The notes: generated from the sequence alone by a model not told the origin. Positions 26,957 to 36,122 are shown, counted from the stretch's first letter. The stretch: 40,475 nucleotides of DNA from Tannerellaceae bacterium (GCA_021203545.1 JAJQAZ010000028.1:1-40475); one strand, 5' to 3'. Program-made: numbers and translations.

Positions 26957-27190
26957 AAAGCCAGTAAAAAGGCAAGATAATAAGAATGATAGGAAGTGTT
27001 CCGGGTAAGGGCTATCAGTTTTCCGTAATACCGGTGCAATTCACTGTTTACATCTTCATTTGTTTTTTTCTGCTCTTTGTTGCAAACTCAACACTTCATA
27101 TAAAGTAATTCTATTTTGTTTTCTACGGTCAAATGATCCATCTTTTGTAATCTCAAAAATTAGCAGTAACAAATATATGTATTATTTTCC

Positions 27191-27198
27191 TACCTTTG
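27191..27198 (+). promoter_or_regulatory. Candidate -7 element for the S1-domain gene
   Basis: TACCTTTG matches TAnnTTTG, 17 bases before the ATG at 27215. A -33 element is not clear. Confidence 0.5.
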
Positions 27199-27214
27199 AC
27201 TTCAAATTGGTTTT

Positions 27215-27427
27215 ATGGAAATAGAAAAATATAATACACTCACGATAGTAAAAGATCTGGATTTCGGTGTTTATCTGGACGGTGGTAACGGACTGGAAAT
27301 ATTGCTTCCGGCACGCTATGTACCCAAAAATGTAAAACCGGGAGTCGAAGTAGAAGTCTTTATCTACCACGATAACGAAGGGCGGCTCATCGCCACTACC
27401 GATCGTCCCTATGCGATAGCCGGGTAA
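27215..27427 (+). CDS. CvfB-like S1 RNA-binding protein, N-terminal part (ends at an in-frame TAA)
   Basis: The 70 residues form the first S1-like domain of a CvfB/YitL-type protein (TIVKDLDFGVYLDGGNGLEILLP, VPKNVKPGVEVEVFIYHDNEGRLIATTDRPYA). The frame stops at TAA (27425-27427) after YAIAG and then continues unchanged as FAFMTVKSVNDMGAF. Relatives have an acidic residue there (GEFA), so GAA to TAA is the likely change. Joined, the two parts make 275 residues, the usual length. CvfB proteins bind RNA and affect virulence-gene expression in staphylococci; the role in Bacteroidetes is not defined. Confidence 0.8.
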   Translation: MEIEKYNTLTIVKDLDFGVYLDGGNGLEILLPARYVPKNVKPGVEVEVFIYHDNEGRLIATTDRPYAIAG

Positions 27428-27436
27428 TTTGCCTTT

Positions 27437-28042
27437 ATGACTGTTAAATCAGTCAATGATATGGGTGCTTTTCTGGAATGGGGTATTATGAAAGACCTGT
27501 TAGTTCCTTTCCGGGAGCAGAAAGCAAAAATGCGCGAAGGCGGAGTCTATCTGGTATATGTACACGTAGACCATGTAACCCAACGGATCGTTGCCTCTGC
27601 TAAAATTGATAAATATCTGGACAATGTGATCCCTGAATATACCACCAATCAGGAAGTAAACCTGCTGGTGGCAGAAGAAACAGAAATAGGCTACAAAGTA
27701 ATTATCAATAATCTCCATTGGGGTTTGGTATACCGGAACGAGGTATTCCGTCCACTGGAAACAGGCGACCGCCTGAAAGGATATATTAAAGAAGTACAGG
27801 AAGATGAAAAAATAGATGTCAGCCTCACCCCTCTGGGATATAAAAAAGTAACAAGCATCACAGACCGGATATTGGATTCATTGAAAGGCCAGGGAGATTT
27901 TCTTCCGGTACACGACAAAAGCGATCCGGAACAGATTTATGCCCTCTTCCAATGCAGTAAAAAAGCTTTTAAACAAGCAATCGGAGCACTGTACAAAAAA
28001 AAAATTTGTATTGAGCCAAACGGTATACGCCTGAATAGATAA
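27437..28042 (+). CDS. CvfB-like S1 RNA-binding protein, C-terminal part
   Basis: 201 residues containing the second S1 domain (VKSVNDMGAFLEWGIMKDLLVP, VYVDHVTQR-type strand VHVDHVTQRIVASAKIDKYL), a third (EIGYKVIINNLHWGLVYRNEVF, GYIKEVQEDEKIDVSL) and the C-terminal winged-helix typical of the family (KSDPEQIYALFQCSKKAFKQAIGALYKKKIC). It is in the same frame as the preceding part. The internal ATG at 27437 has no clear ribosome-binding site of its own. Confidence 0.82.
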   Translation: MTVKSVNDMGAFLEWGIMKDLLVPFREQKAKMREGGVYLVYVHVDHVTQRIVASAKIDKYLDNVIPEYTTNQEVNLLVAEETEIGYKVIINNLHWGLVYRNEVFRPLETGDRLKGYIKEVQEDEKIDVSLTPLGYKKVTSITDRILDSLKGQGDFLPVHDKSDPEQIYALFQCSKKAFKQAIGALYKKKICIEPNGIRLNR

Positions 28043-28108
28043 AAACAGGCTCCATTCAACTTTCAACGTTTTCTACCTGTTCTGACAAAGAATATTAAAT
28101 TGTAGAAC

Positions 28109-29044
28109 ATGAAAGCAATTATTGTACATTCTTACGGAACAGAAGACGTTTTGAAATATGAAGATACTCCGGTTGGAAAAAGAAAAAACAAACAGGTATT
28201 AGTAAAAGTTATGGCTACTTCGGTAAACCACCTGGAAGTGATTATGATTTCAGGTAAAGCGAAGGAGTCAATGCCTGTACATTTCCCCTGGATTCCCGGT
28301 TTTGAAGGAGCCGGCATAGTGGAAGAGGCTGATTTTGCAGAAACCGGATTCAAAAAAGGAGATGAAGTTTATTTTCATTGCAACGGAGGTTCATACGCTG
28401 AATATATTCTAATAGAGTCTAAAGAATTAGTTGCCAAACCGGAAAATATCTCTTTTACCAAAGCAGCCTGTATACCCCATACCGGATTAACCGCCTGGCA
28501 GGCTCTTTTTACTCACGGACAATTACAAAGCGGACAAAAAGTATTAATTCACGGAGGAGCCGGTGCGGTAGGATCTTTTGCTGTACAGTTTGCCAAACAC
28601 AAAGGAGCAACAGTATATACCACTGCCTCAAAAGAGGATCAGGCCTATGTTGAATCCCTGCAGGCCGACTACGTTATTGATTACAAAACGGTTGATTTTA
28701 CTAAAGTAACCAAAGATATGGATCTTGTATTGGTACTAACCGGAGGTGATACCCTGGAACGCTCCTATCAGGTATTGAAACCCGGAGGAAGATTGGTAGC
28801 CACTACCGGACAGGTGAATCAGGAACTGGCTGATAAATACCGGATAAAAGCTAAAAATATGGTTGTCTATTCAGACAGGGAACAGTTGGAACAAATAAAA
28901 GAATTAGTGGAAGGAGACCTGGTCAAAGTAGATTTAGGAATCATCTACTCCCTATCAGAAGCCCCTACCGCCTGGAAAACCTATGCAGGCAAAACAAAAG
29001 ATGCCTCCACATTTACACATGGTAAGGTGGTTTTAGAAATGTAA
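28109..29044 (+). CDS. Zinc-independent NAD(P)H:quinone oxidoreductase (MDR superfamily)
   Basis: 311 residues of the quinone oxidoreductase branch of medium-chain dehydrogenases. The GroES-like N-terminal half has VNHLEVIMISGK and PWIPGFEGAGIVEEA. The nucleotide-binding motif is LIHGGAGAVGSFAVQFAKHKGATVYTT (about 148-174). The structural and catalytic zinc ligands of alcohol dehydrogenases are absent, which fits NAD(P)H-dependent reduction of quinones or enones. The physiological substrate is unknown. It follows the S1 gene by 66 bases on the same strand and could share its transcript. Confidence 0.88.
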   Translation: MKAIIVHSYGTEDVLKYEDTPVGKRKNKQVLVKVMATSVNHLEVIMISGKAKESMPVHFPWIPGFEGAGIVEEADFAETGFKKGDEVYFHCNGGSYAEYILIESKELVAKPENISFTKAACIPHTGLTAWQALFTHGQLQSGQKVLIHGGAGAVGSFAVQFAKHKGATVYTTASKEDQAYVESLQADYVIDYKTVDFTKVTKDMDLVLVLTGGDTLERSYQVLKPGGRLVATTGQVNQELADKYRIKAKNMVVYSDREQLEQIKELVEGDLVKVDLGIIYSLSEAPTAWKTYAGKTKDASTFTHGKVVLEM

Positions 29045-29172
29045 AATACCTGAAAAAGCATGTTAGCCTTACAACCAGAGAGGCTAAATCATTGAATGGA
29101 TGCACAAAAGAAACAGCATTAAAAGATTTAAAGGAGTTAATGGAAGAGAATAAAATCCATGTTCTTATATAA
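29038..29172 (+). pseudogene. Remnant of a winged-helix DNA-binding domain
   Basis: A frame without its own start overlaps the end of the oxidoreductase gene and runs to TAA at 29170. It reads KYLKKHVSLTTREAKSLNGC, then TKETALKDLKELMEENKI. This resembles the C-terminal winged helix found on Fic-type and AlbA-type ATP-binding proteins (pattern ITTREAKELTG..TA.RDLKEL...GI). No upstream part of such a protein is present, so it is probably a leftover of a deleted gene. The assignment rests on pattern recall and is tentative. Confidence 0.45.
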
Positions 29173-29212
29173 TTCTAAAAAACATAGCCGTTAGATTAAG
29201 ACAAAATAGTTA

Positions 29213-29243
29213 ACCCGGGGTGTCGCTATATTCTACCCCGGGT
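29213..29243. terminator. GC-rich hairpin between convergent genes
   Basis: ACCCGGGGT (29213-29221) pairs perfectly with ACCCCGGGT (29235-29243). It sits between the plus-strand oxidoreductase and the minus-strand BACON gene, which converge here. A T tract is lacking, so termination is inferred. The sequence resembles one hairpin of the MITE-like element at 17068. Confidence 0.45.
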
Positions 29244-29282
29244 CACTGATTAGCTACTTATAAGTTGAATAGTGGTGATTTA

Positions 29283-30929
29283 TTATTGTCCTAAATATTG
29301 GATAGTATATACTATTTTACTGTCGTTGTAGTTGTTCGTTACAGTTACCTGTTCTACAAATCCATTATCATTCAATTTATAATTATAACTCCACTCTCTA
29401 CCTGTGATTTCATCTCCCGATGCAGACACCAGATAAGAATTTCTCTTTCCATACAGGCTAAGAATGCTAAATAAATCCCGGCAACCATCAATCTTTCCGA
29501 AATAGGGATCAGCATATATTAATCCATTCAGATCAATATTGACTTTAGTACTGTTCGGAATATTTGATTCATATTTTGCATAAACATTTTTATTATAGTT
29601 TTCTACACCATCAGAATAATTTATATCCAAATTTCCCCACTCATTTCCAAAATCCCTGAAAACACATCTCCAATTAAAATAAAAATTATCAGACCAAAAA
29701 CCTGAAGGATCATAAATAGGACAACTACTATTTCTACTACCTTCTAAAGATTCTAAAGTTTTATCAGAATAAAATAATGTCTGATTCAAATCATATTTAA
29801 TATATTCATAATAACCTTCAAAAGTAAAATCACGAATAAAAGTATTAAACCCATCAAAATCGGCATCTCCTCTTACATTTGTAATATAGTGACCTGCTTT
29901 AACTAATTCTTCTCTATGTCTATATAAAGGAGCAGTAGTCCATAAACCTATTTCCTGCAATAAACTTAAATTTGACTCCTGTAAAAAAGACTCCCCAATA
30001 GAGGTTTCAAAAAAATAATTCATTTCGGGAATAACTATATGCATAGAATTTACATCTGAGTCATAATTAATCTGACTAATTCTATAATCTATATAATCTT
30101 CATAGCTAAACCTATATGATGAATTAACTACTTGATTTCCACTTTCAAATCGTACGTCAATCTGGTTTACAAAACCATACTCTGATAAATCATGAGTTGG
30201 TAAATTCCCATTGATGTCATACTCAAACTGAGTCACAAACACCTCTACCTCGTCATCTGCACATATTAGCATTATACGTCCATGACGAGTATTTTTTGTC
30301 ATATTTTTCTCTGTAATATAACGTAAAGTAACAGTTCCACTTTCTCCATCAGAATTATCTATAGTCAACCAATTTTCAAATGGTTCTCCAAAATCTTCAT
30401 TTACAACATATGCCGACCAGCTACCTCTTGCTTCAAAATGAATAAATCCTTCTTCGTCATCAGCATAAGTAAACTTATCTCTTTCATCCCAATCAATAAT
30501 AATCATACCATTTACTTCTCCTGAGCCATTCTCTGCAAATTGACGAATAACTATATCTGCTTCGTCATTACCACAAATAATTCGGATATAACAGTCACGA
30601 TCGTTTCTTGTAAGATTTTCATCAACCATATAATTCAGTGTGATCCTACCTGGCTGACCACTTGTTTTATCAACTCTAAGCCAGTCCTGCTCTGTATAAT
30701 CCTCATCATAATTATCATAAATAATAGAAATAGTCCAATTCCGTTTTGCTTCGAAGTATACAGTTCCTCCGTTATCATCGGCATACAGATTCTGATACCT
30801 TTCGCTTGAGTCCGGAAAGATCAGATTTTCAAAATAGTCGTAATAATCGTCATCATCATCATCGTCACATGCAACAAATAGAAAAGGAAAAATAAGGAAT
30901 AAGGGATATAATAATAGATACTTTTTCAT
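29283..30929 (-). CDS. Surface lipoprotein with two BACON domains, unknown function
   Basis: A 548-residue lipoprotein. The start at 30929 is chosen because it gives MKKYLLLYPLFLIFPFLFVAC with Cys21; an earlier ATG at 30953 lies in the stop region of the upstream gene. Seven Asp follow the Cys, resembling the acidic export signal of surface lipoproteins. Two tandem BACON-like domains lie at about 45-145 and 150-245 (WTISIIYDN, DWLRVDKTSGQPGRITLNY, DRDCYIRIICGNDEADIVI; then GSWSAYVVN, NWLTIDNSDGESGTVTLRY, RHGRIMLICADDEVEVFV). BACON domains often bind mucin or other carbohydrate. The remaining 300 residues are rich in Tyr and Asn and not recognised, though the end (YNYKLNDNGFVEQVTVTN) resembles DUF4595-type repeats. 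Confidence 0.8.
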   Translation of the reverse strand: MKKYLLLYPLFLIFPFLFVACDDDDDDDYYDYFENLIFPDSSERYQNLYADDNGGTVYFEAKRNWTISIIYDNYDEDYTEQDWLRVDKTSGQPGRITLNYMVDENLTRNDRDCYIRIICGNDEADIVIRQFAENGSGEVNGMIIIDWDERDKFTYADDEEGFIHFEARGSWSAYVVNEDFGEPFENWLTIDNSDGESGTVTLRYITEKNMTKNTRHGRIMLICADDEVEVFVTQFEYDINGNLPTHDLSEYGFVNQIDVRFESGNQVVNSSYRFSYEDYIDYRISQINYDSDVNSMHIVIPEMNYFFETSIGESFLQESNLSLLQEIGLWTTAPLYRHREELVKAGHYITNVRGDADFDGFNTFIRDFTFEGYYEYIKYDLNQTLFYSDKTLESLEGSRNSSCPIYDPSGFWSDNFYFNWRCVFRDFGNEWGNLDINYSDGVENYNKNVYAKYESNIPNSTKVNIDLNGLIYADPYFGKIDGCRDLFSILSLYGKRNSYLVSASGDEITGREWSYNYKLNDNGFVEQVTVTNNYNDSKIVYTIQYLGQ

Positions 30930-30952
30930 AATCGTAAATTTAAATAATACCA

Positions 30953-31651
30953 TTAAAAACGTAACTGCAGATAAACTCTGAAACCGGAAGTCTTGAATTT
31001 ATTGCTGGGCGACACATCCTCGTATCTTTCCCACTTATCCCAATCAATCTTATACTCATAATCGTAATCAAAAGAAGTATCCGAGAATTTACTATTTCCC
31101 CACCGGGCTTCTATACCAAGGCCAATAATCCCATAGGACACAGACACCCCGGAAGTAAAGAAAGAGCCAAAGCTTGCATTGATTGCTTCTGCATCGGTAT
31201 CATACAACGCCGAAACACAAGGTGCATACCTGAAATAGCCATGTGCTTTCAAATTACGGATGGGTGTTACTGTAATAGATGGTCCTACCTGAACACCTAA
31301 TTCAGCCTGATGAAATTTAAAGTCATAGGATTCATCTTCATAATAATAATCATCATCGTCATACTCATAAGGCATTTTATAAAAAGAATAGTTCAGGTCT
31401 ATAAAAGTAGCATCAATACCAAACCGGATCATACCGGCTATGGGTTTGGGATGCACATAATACGTCTTACCGTAAGAGAAGCCCCCTCCGTACTCATTAC
31501 CTAAACTGTAAAGTTCATTATCACCCATTTTCAGAGTCTGACCCGAATAGTTAAAATTGAAATACTTGGTTCTTTCATTATCACTCTGAGCTTGTAAATA
31601 GCATGCAGAAAGTGCAAAAAAGAACAACACGATAACACAGAATCGTCTCAT
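30953..31651 (-). CDS. Outer membrane beta-barrel protein, unknown function
   Basis: 232 residues with a type I signal peptide (RFCVIVLFFFALSACYLQAQ; the Cys is followed by YLQAQ, so cleavage after AQ is more likely than lipidation). Alternating amphipathic strands (MIRFGIDATFIDLNYSF, ELGVQVGPSITVTPI, GIIGLGIEARWG) and a last strand FRVYLQLRF ending in Phe are typical of small beta-barrels. A loop is very rich in Asp and Tyr (YEYDDDDYYYEDESYDF). It is 23 bases before the BACON lipoprotein and is probably co-transcribed with it. Confidence 0.78.
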   Translation of the reverse strand: MRRFCVIVLFFFALSACYLQAQSDNERTKYFNFNYSGQTLKMGDNELYSLGNEYGGGFSYGKTYYVHPKPIAGMIRFGIDATFIDLNYSFYKMPYEYDDDDYYYEDESYDFKFHQAELGVQVGPSITVTPIRNLKAHGYFRYAPCVSALYDTDAEAINASFGSFFTSGVSVSYGIIGLGIEARWGNSKFSDTSFDYDYEYKIDWDKWERYEDVSPSNKFKTSGFRVYLQLRF

Positions 31652-31703
31652 ACTTTCTTTAATTAAATGTAAACAAAATAGTTAGTTTCGTTATTAGATG
31701 ATG

Positions 31704-31711
31704 CAAAGATA
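31704..31711 (-). promoter_or_regulatory. Candidate -7 element for the beta-barrel/BACON pair
   Basis: The minus strand reads TATCTTTG, an exact TAnnTTTG match, 53 bases before the beta-barrel start. Confidence 0.5.
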
Positions 31712-31761
31712 GATAAGAAATGTTAATAATCTAAACAATTTGAATATTTAATAAACAGAAA

Positions 31762-31797
31762 ACCCTGTGTAATGTATTAAATACATCTACACAGGGT
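31762..31797 (-). terminator. Terminator downstream of lepA
   Basis: A 16-bp stem (ACCCTGTGTAATGTAT at 31762-31777 with ATACAT-C-TACACAGGGT at 31781-31797, one bulged base, 3-base loop) follows the lepA stop by 40 bases. On the minus strand TTTTCTGTTT follows, as expected for a lepA terminator. On the plus strand a T run also follows (31802-31808), so it may work both ways. Confidence 0.8.
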
Positions 31798-31837
31798 ATA
31801 TATTTTTTGCAAAATCCCCCCTTTATGGGGTTAGGGG

Positions 31838-33625
31838 TTAATCCAACTTCAAAACAGCCAGGAACGCTTTTTGCGGCACTTCTACTGTTCCGATCTGTTT
31901 CATACGCTTCTTACCCTCTTTCTGTTTTTCGAGCAATTTCCGTTTACGGGATATATCCCCTCCATAACATTTGGCTGTTACGTCTTTACGAACAGCTTTA
32001 ATTGTTTCACGGGCAATAATCTTGGAACCAATAGCAGCCTGGATAGCAATATCAAACTGCTGGCGTGGGATTAGCTCTTTCAGTTTTTCACACATCCGGC
32101 GTCCGAAAGTAACACTGTTATCAACATGGGTCAAAGTGGATAAAGCATCTACCGGCTCACCATTCAAAAGGATATCCAGTTTCACCAGTTTACTGGGACG
32201 GAAGTCATGTATATGATAATCGAACGAAGCATATCCTTTCGAAATACTTTTCAGTTTATCATAAAAATCGATCACAATCTCACCCAACGGCATATCATAA
32301 TGAATCTCAATACGGTCGCCCGAAATATATTCCTGTTTAAGCAGAATACCCCGTTTACCCAGACAAAGTGTCATGATCGGACCAATATAAGCCGTATTGG
32401 TAATGACAGACGCACGGATAAAAGGTTCATCTATATGATCTATTAAAGTCGGATCCGGCAAACCGCTTGGATTATGTACTTCGGTACAGTTTCCTTTCTT
32501 ATCGTACACTTTATAAGAAACGTTTGGTACAGTCGTGATCACATCCATATTGAATTCACGATCCAGACGTTCCTGTACAATCTCCATATGCAACAAACCG
32601 AGGAACCCACAACGGAAACCAAAACCAAGAGCGGCAGAACTTTCGGGCTGGAAGGTGAGCGAAGCATCATTCAATTGCAATTTTTCCAGTGCGGTACGGA
32701 GATTCTCAAAATCTTCACTATCTATCGGATATACACCGGCAAACACCATCGGTTTCACCTCTTCAAAACCTGAAATACCCTCTTTAGCACCTCCTTTTAC
32801 ATGTGTAATGGTGTCCCCTACCCTTACCTCTTTGGATGTTTTAATACCTGAAATAATATAACCTACATCACCGGTACCCACCTCCTTGCGGGGAACCATG
32901 TTCATTTTCAGGATACCCACCTCATCCGCATCGTACTCCTTGTCTGTTGCAATAAACTTTACTTTATCACCTTTCCGGATTGTACCGTTCACAACTTTAA
33001 AATAGGCAATAATACCCCGGAATGAATTAAACACGGAGTCGAAGATCAGGCATTGCAGGGGAGCTTCCGGATCACCCTGGGGAGCCGGAACCCTTTTTAT
33101 AATAGCTTCCAGTATATCATATACTCCTTCACCCGTTTTACCACTGGCACGCAAAATCTCTTCACGTTTACATCCCAGTAGTTCCACGATCTGGTCTTCC
33201 ACCTCTTCCGGCATCGCGCTTGGCAGGTCAATTTTATTGATAACCGGGATAATTTCCAGGTCATTTTCAATGGCCATATACAGGTTGGAAATAGTTTGTG
33301 CCTGAATACCCTGTGCAGCATCCACAATCAGCAGTGCACCTTCGCAGGCAGCGATAGAACGGGACACTTCATACGAGAAGTCTACGTGTCCCGGAGTATC
33401 AATCAGGTTCAGTGTATATTGTTCTCCTTCATAATTATAATCCATCTGTATCGCATGGCTCTTAATGGTAATACCACGCTCACGTTCCAGATCCATATCG
33501 TCCAGTACCTGCGCCTGCAGATCTTTGGCATCAATCGTTTTGGTATATTCCAGTAAGCGGTCAGCCAACGTACTCTTACCGTGGTCAATATGGGCTATAA
33601 TACAAAAGTTACGTATATTTTTCAT
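31838..33625 (-). CDS. lepA: Elongation factor 4 (back-translocating GTPase LepA)
   Basis: 595 residues, full length. GTPase motifs are [18 protein letters not shown] (G1), [12 protein letters not shown] (G2), [12 protein letters not shown] (G3) and NKIDLPSA (G4). The LepA-specific C-terminal domain is seen in [38 protein letters not shown] and the basic end [21 protein letters not shown]. LepA acts on ribosomes during stress or initiation. It is monocistronic, with its own promoter and terminator, and is intact in contrast to several neighbours. Confidence 0.98.
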   Translation of the reverse strand: MKNIRNFCIIAHIDHGKSTLADRLLEYTKTIDAKDLQAQVLDDMDLERERGITIKSHAIQMDYNYEGEQYTLNLIDTPGHVDFSYEVSRSIAACEGALLIVDAAQGIQAQTISNLYMAIENDLEIIPVINKIDLPSAMPEEVEDQIVELLGCKREEILRASGKTGEGVYDILEAIIKRVPAPQGDPEAPLQCLIFDSVFNSFRGIIAYFKVVNGTIRKGDKVKFIATDKEYDADEVGILKMNMVPRKEVGTGDVGYIISGIKTSKEVRVGDTITHVKGGAKEGISGFEEVKPMVFAGVYPIDSEDFENLRTALEKLQLNDASLTFQPESSAALGFGFRCGFLGLLHMEIVQERLDREFNMDVITTVPNVSYKVYDKKGNCTEVHNPSGLPDPTLIDHIDEPFIRASVITNTAYIGPIMTLCLGKRGILLKQEYISGDRIEIHYDMPLGEIVIDFYDKLKSISKGYASFDYHIHDFRPSKLVKLDILLNGEPVDALSTLTHVDNSVTFGRRMCEKLKELIPRQQFDIAIQAAIGSKIIARETIKAVRKDVTAKCYGGDISRKRKLLEKQKEGKKRMKQIGTVEVPQKAFLAVLKLD

Positions 33626-33646
33626 CTACAATTCTTATTTGGACTG

Positions 33647-33654
33647 CAAAGATA
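33647..33654 (-). promoter_or_regulatory. Candidate -7 element for lepA
   Basis: The minus strand reads TATCTTTG, an exact TAnnTTTG match, 22 bases before the lepA start. The repeat element begins 2 bases further upstream, so the -33 region lies within the repeat. Confidence 0.55.
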
Positions 33655-33655
33655 G

Positions 33656-33871
33656 TAAAAAAGTAGTTATCACTCGCTACGCTCGTTAGTAGTTAGCTCG
33701 CTTTGCTCGCAGTAGTCAAGTAGTCAAGAATAACACATTACTCAATTATTCCCTCTTAACTTCGTGTCTTCTAACGAGCAAAGCGAGTACTAACTACTTG
33801 ACTACTAACGAACGAAGTGAGTGATAACTACTAACGAGCGCAGCGAGTGCTGACTACTTAACTACTTTTTT
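33656..33871. mobile_element. Long imperfect palindrome filling the lepA-TPR divergent gap
   Basis: The two arms start with AAAAAAGTAGTTA (33656 onward, and inverted near 33859-33871) and contain repeated hairpin units of the pattern ACGAGC-NN-AGCGAGT: 33672-33687, 33696-33710, 33774-33788, 33809-33823 and 33835-33849. The units are separated by TAGTAGTTA, AGTAGTCAAG and ACTACTTGACTACT. A non-repeated centre of about 45 bases lies at 33728-33772. The layout resembles a MITE or a REP-type repeat cluster. The gap 33626-33950 has no gene. Confidence 0.6.
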
Positions 33872-33915
33872 AATAACATTCTGCCCGGAAACCGTGTTTG
33901 TATTGCAAAAAACTA

Positions 33916-33923
33916 TATTTTTG
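33916..33923 (+). promoter_or_regulatory. Candidate -7 element for the TPR gene
   Basis: TATTTTTG matches TAnnTTTG, 27 bases before the start. A TTTG at 33897-33900 is closer (15 bases) than the usual 19-21, so support is partial. Confidence 0.4.
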
Positions 33924-33950
33924 GCATGGCATTTGTGAATTCAATCTATT

Positions 33951-36122
33951 ATGATCATACAGGAAATTAATAAAACATATGCGCGCATTACCGGGGCATT
34001 GGACTACCGGGAACTAAAAAACGCCTTTGACCTACTCCAGACTCTTATCTCCGGTAGCCGGCAATTTCATTTTCAGGATAAATTGAATGAGCTACAGGAA
34101 ACTTATAGACTGATGCTGCGTTACCGTAGTGAAGGAGCCAAAGACCCCATGCAGGAGCAGATATACAATAACCTGTTGGTGGCTGCCTACGAATTAAGCG
34201 ACCGGTTAAGACAAGCGGCATTACTGCCTGATTCACCCCTTTCTTATTACAGCAGAAAACGAATCCTGTCATTAGAGCCTGAAGTATCTTTTGAAAAACT
34301 ATATACAGATCTCTATACACATCATGATGTGGGAGACCAGATCAAATATGAAGCCGAACTTTCACTGATATTTAACAAAATATGGGTTTCCGGCTTCCTT
34401 AAACCGGAAGACAGCATTGCTATCCGGAAAATCCTGGAGGATGATATTCTGCCTTTTACGGCGGCCTGCCAGGTTGTCTCCGCTTTAATGCTGGGATTAC
34501 AATATTCATTTGATAAAGAGAAGTTGTTTTTACTTTTTGATGCAGCTGCTCTTTCGAAAGATGAAGTACGGGTACGGGCGCTGATCAGTATTCTACTGAC
34601 TCTCTATAAATACCGGAACCGGCTGGATATCTACCCAATGATAGAAGAGCGGTTGGCACTGTTAGCAGAAAAACCAGGATTCACAAACGATCTGAAAACA
34701 ATTATTTTACGCTTTATACTGGCGCGGGAAACGGAAAAAATCACCCGTAAACTACAGGAAGAGATCATTCCCGAAATGATGAAACTGGGTCCGAAGCTGA
34801 ACAATAAAATGAATTTAAGCGAATTCAATCCGGATCAGTTGGGAGACGAAATGAATCCGGAATGGAAAAATATTATATCCGAAGCCGGACTGGAAAAGAA
34901 AATGGAAGAGTTCAGCGAATTGCAACAGGAAGGAGCCGATGTAATGCACTCTACCTTTGTTCACCTGAAAAACTTTCCTTTTTTCAAGGATTTGAGCAAC
35001 TGGTTCTTACCCTTTACACCGGAACACTCGCTGTTTGGTAACCGATACAGCCAGGATAATACAGAGAAACAGATACTGGACTCTATGGCATCTGCCTCGT
35101 TTATGTGCAACTCTGATAAATACTCTCTGTTTTTTAGTATGTTGCAACTGCCTGAACAACCCCGAAAAATGGTAATGAGCCAATTTGACAGTCAGGCGGC
35201 AGAAATGATTCAGCAAAGTAAAGAAGAGTTGATCACCAAACGGGGTCAATTTGAGATTATCGCCGGACAATATATTCAGGATTTATACCGGTTCTATAAA
35301 CTCTATCCGTTGCATTTAGAATTTACGGATATCTTTAAATTACCGCTTGATTTCCATAACCTGGAAATTATCCGCCCCTATATTTCTGATGAAGAAAGCC
35401 TGACAACCATCGCGGAATACTACCTGCGTAAAGGTTATTTCGAAGATGCTTTGGTGATCTATAACCAGTTAGCGGAAACAGATAAACAGAATGATGTATT
35501 GTACCAGAAAATAGGATACTGTAAACAGATGACAAACGACCTGCAGGGTGCTTTGGCTGCTTACCTGTATGCGGATTTACTCAATCCCGACAGTAAATGG
35601 ACGGTCCGGAAAATCGCAGGTTGTTACCGTTCGTTGAAACAACCGGAAAAGGCTTTGGAATATTACCGCCGGTACGAAGAGTTAAGTCCCGACAATTTAT
35701 CCGTACAGATCAGCATCGGCCACTGTTATCTGGAATTAAAGGAGTATAACGAAGCTCTGAAATATTATTTCAAAGTAGAATACCTTGATACCAAAAGCCA
35801 CCGGGCGTGGCATCCTATCGCCTGGTGCTCGTTCCTTACCGGCAAATACGACCAGGCACGGAATTACTACCATAAAATACTTAGCGAACAACCCAATACA
35901 CAGGATATGCTTAATGCCGGCCACACAGAATGGGCACTTCAAAACATAAAAGGAGCTATCACCTATTATAAACAGGCTATTGAAAAAGAAGGCGGCAACT
36001 TCCCTAAATTCCAGGAATTATTCATGCAGGATGTACCCGACCTGGTAATAGCCGGCATAGAAGAATCAGAAGTACCCTTAATGCTGGACTTATTACGCTA
36101 TTCGGTTGACGGGTGGTTGTGA
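33951..36122 (+). CDS. Large tetratricopeptide-repeat protein, unknown partner
   Basis: 723 residues with no signal peptide or membrane segment, so probably cytoplasmic. The first 450 residues are helical and not recognised. From about 485 to 680 there are five or six TPR units, for example RKGYFEDALVIYNQLAE, GALAAYLYADLLNPDS, PEKALEYYRRYEELSPDN, EYNEALKYYFKVEYLD, KYDQARNYYHKILSEQP and IKGAITYYKQAIE. TPRs mediate protein contacts; no partner or enzyme domain is visible. It is a single gene, divergent from lepA and followed by a C-rich repeat. Confidence 0.8.
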   Translation: MIIQEINKTYARITGALDYRELKNAFDLLQTLISGSRQFHFQDKLNELQETYRLMLRYRSEGAKDPMQEQIYNNLLVAAYELSDRLRQAALLPDSPLSYYSRKRILSLEPEVSFEKLYTDLYTHHDVGDQIKYEAELSLIFNKIWVSGFLKPEDSIAIRKILEDDILPFTAACQVVSALMLGLQYSFDKEKLFLLFDAAALSKDEVRVRALISILLTLYKYRNRLDIYPMIEERLALLAEKPGFTNDLKTIILRFILARETEKITRKLQEEIIPEMMKLGPKLNNKMNLSEFNPDQLGDEMNPEWKNIISEAGLEKKMEEFSELQQEGADVMHSTFVHLKNFPFFKDLSNWFLPFTPEHSLFGNRYSQDNTEKQILDSMASASFMCNSDKYSLFFSMLQLPEQPRKMVMSQFDSQAAEMIQQSKEELITKRGQFEIIAGQYIQDLYRFYKLYPLHLEFTDIFKLPLDFHNLEIIRPYISDEESLTTIAEYYLRKGYFEDALVIYNQLAETDKQNDVLYQKIGYCKQMTNDLQGALAAYLYADLLNPDSKWTVRKIAGCYRSLKQPEKALEYYRRYEELSPDNLSVQISIGHCYLELKEYNEALKYYFKVEYLDTKSHRAWHPIAWCSFLTGKYDQARNYYHKILSEQPNTQDMLNAGHTEWALQNIKGAITYYKQAIEKEGGNFPKFQELFMQDVPDLVIAGIEESEVPLMLDLLRYSVDGWL

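Larger units (their letters stand above)
26467..27214. other. Gene-free 748-base gap between the efflux operon and the S1 protein gene
   Basis: Both promoters should lie here, since the flanking genes diverge. It also holds a CAGATT-rich repeat (26675-26709: CGCAGATTACACAGATTGAA and a further ACAGATTTACGCAGAT) and a MITE-like element (26772-26956). Nothing coding or RNA-like was recognised in the rest. Confidence 0.65.

Noticed and set aside
33672-33849. CRISPR or attachment site in the lepA-TPR gap
   Set aside because: The units are in both orientations with repeated, not unique, material between them, and no integrase or cas gene is nearby.
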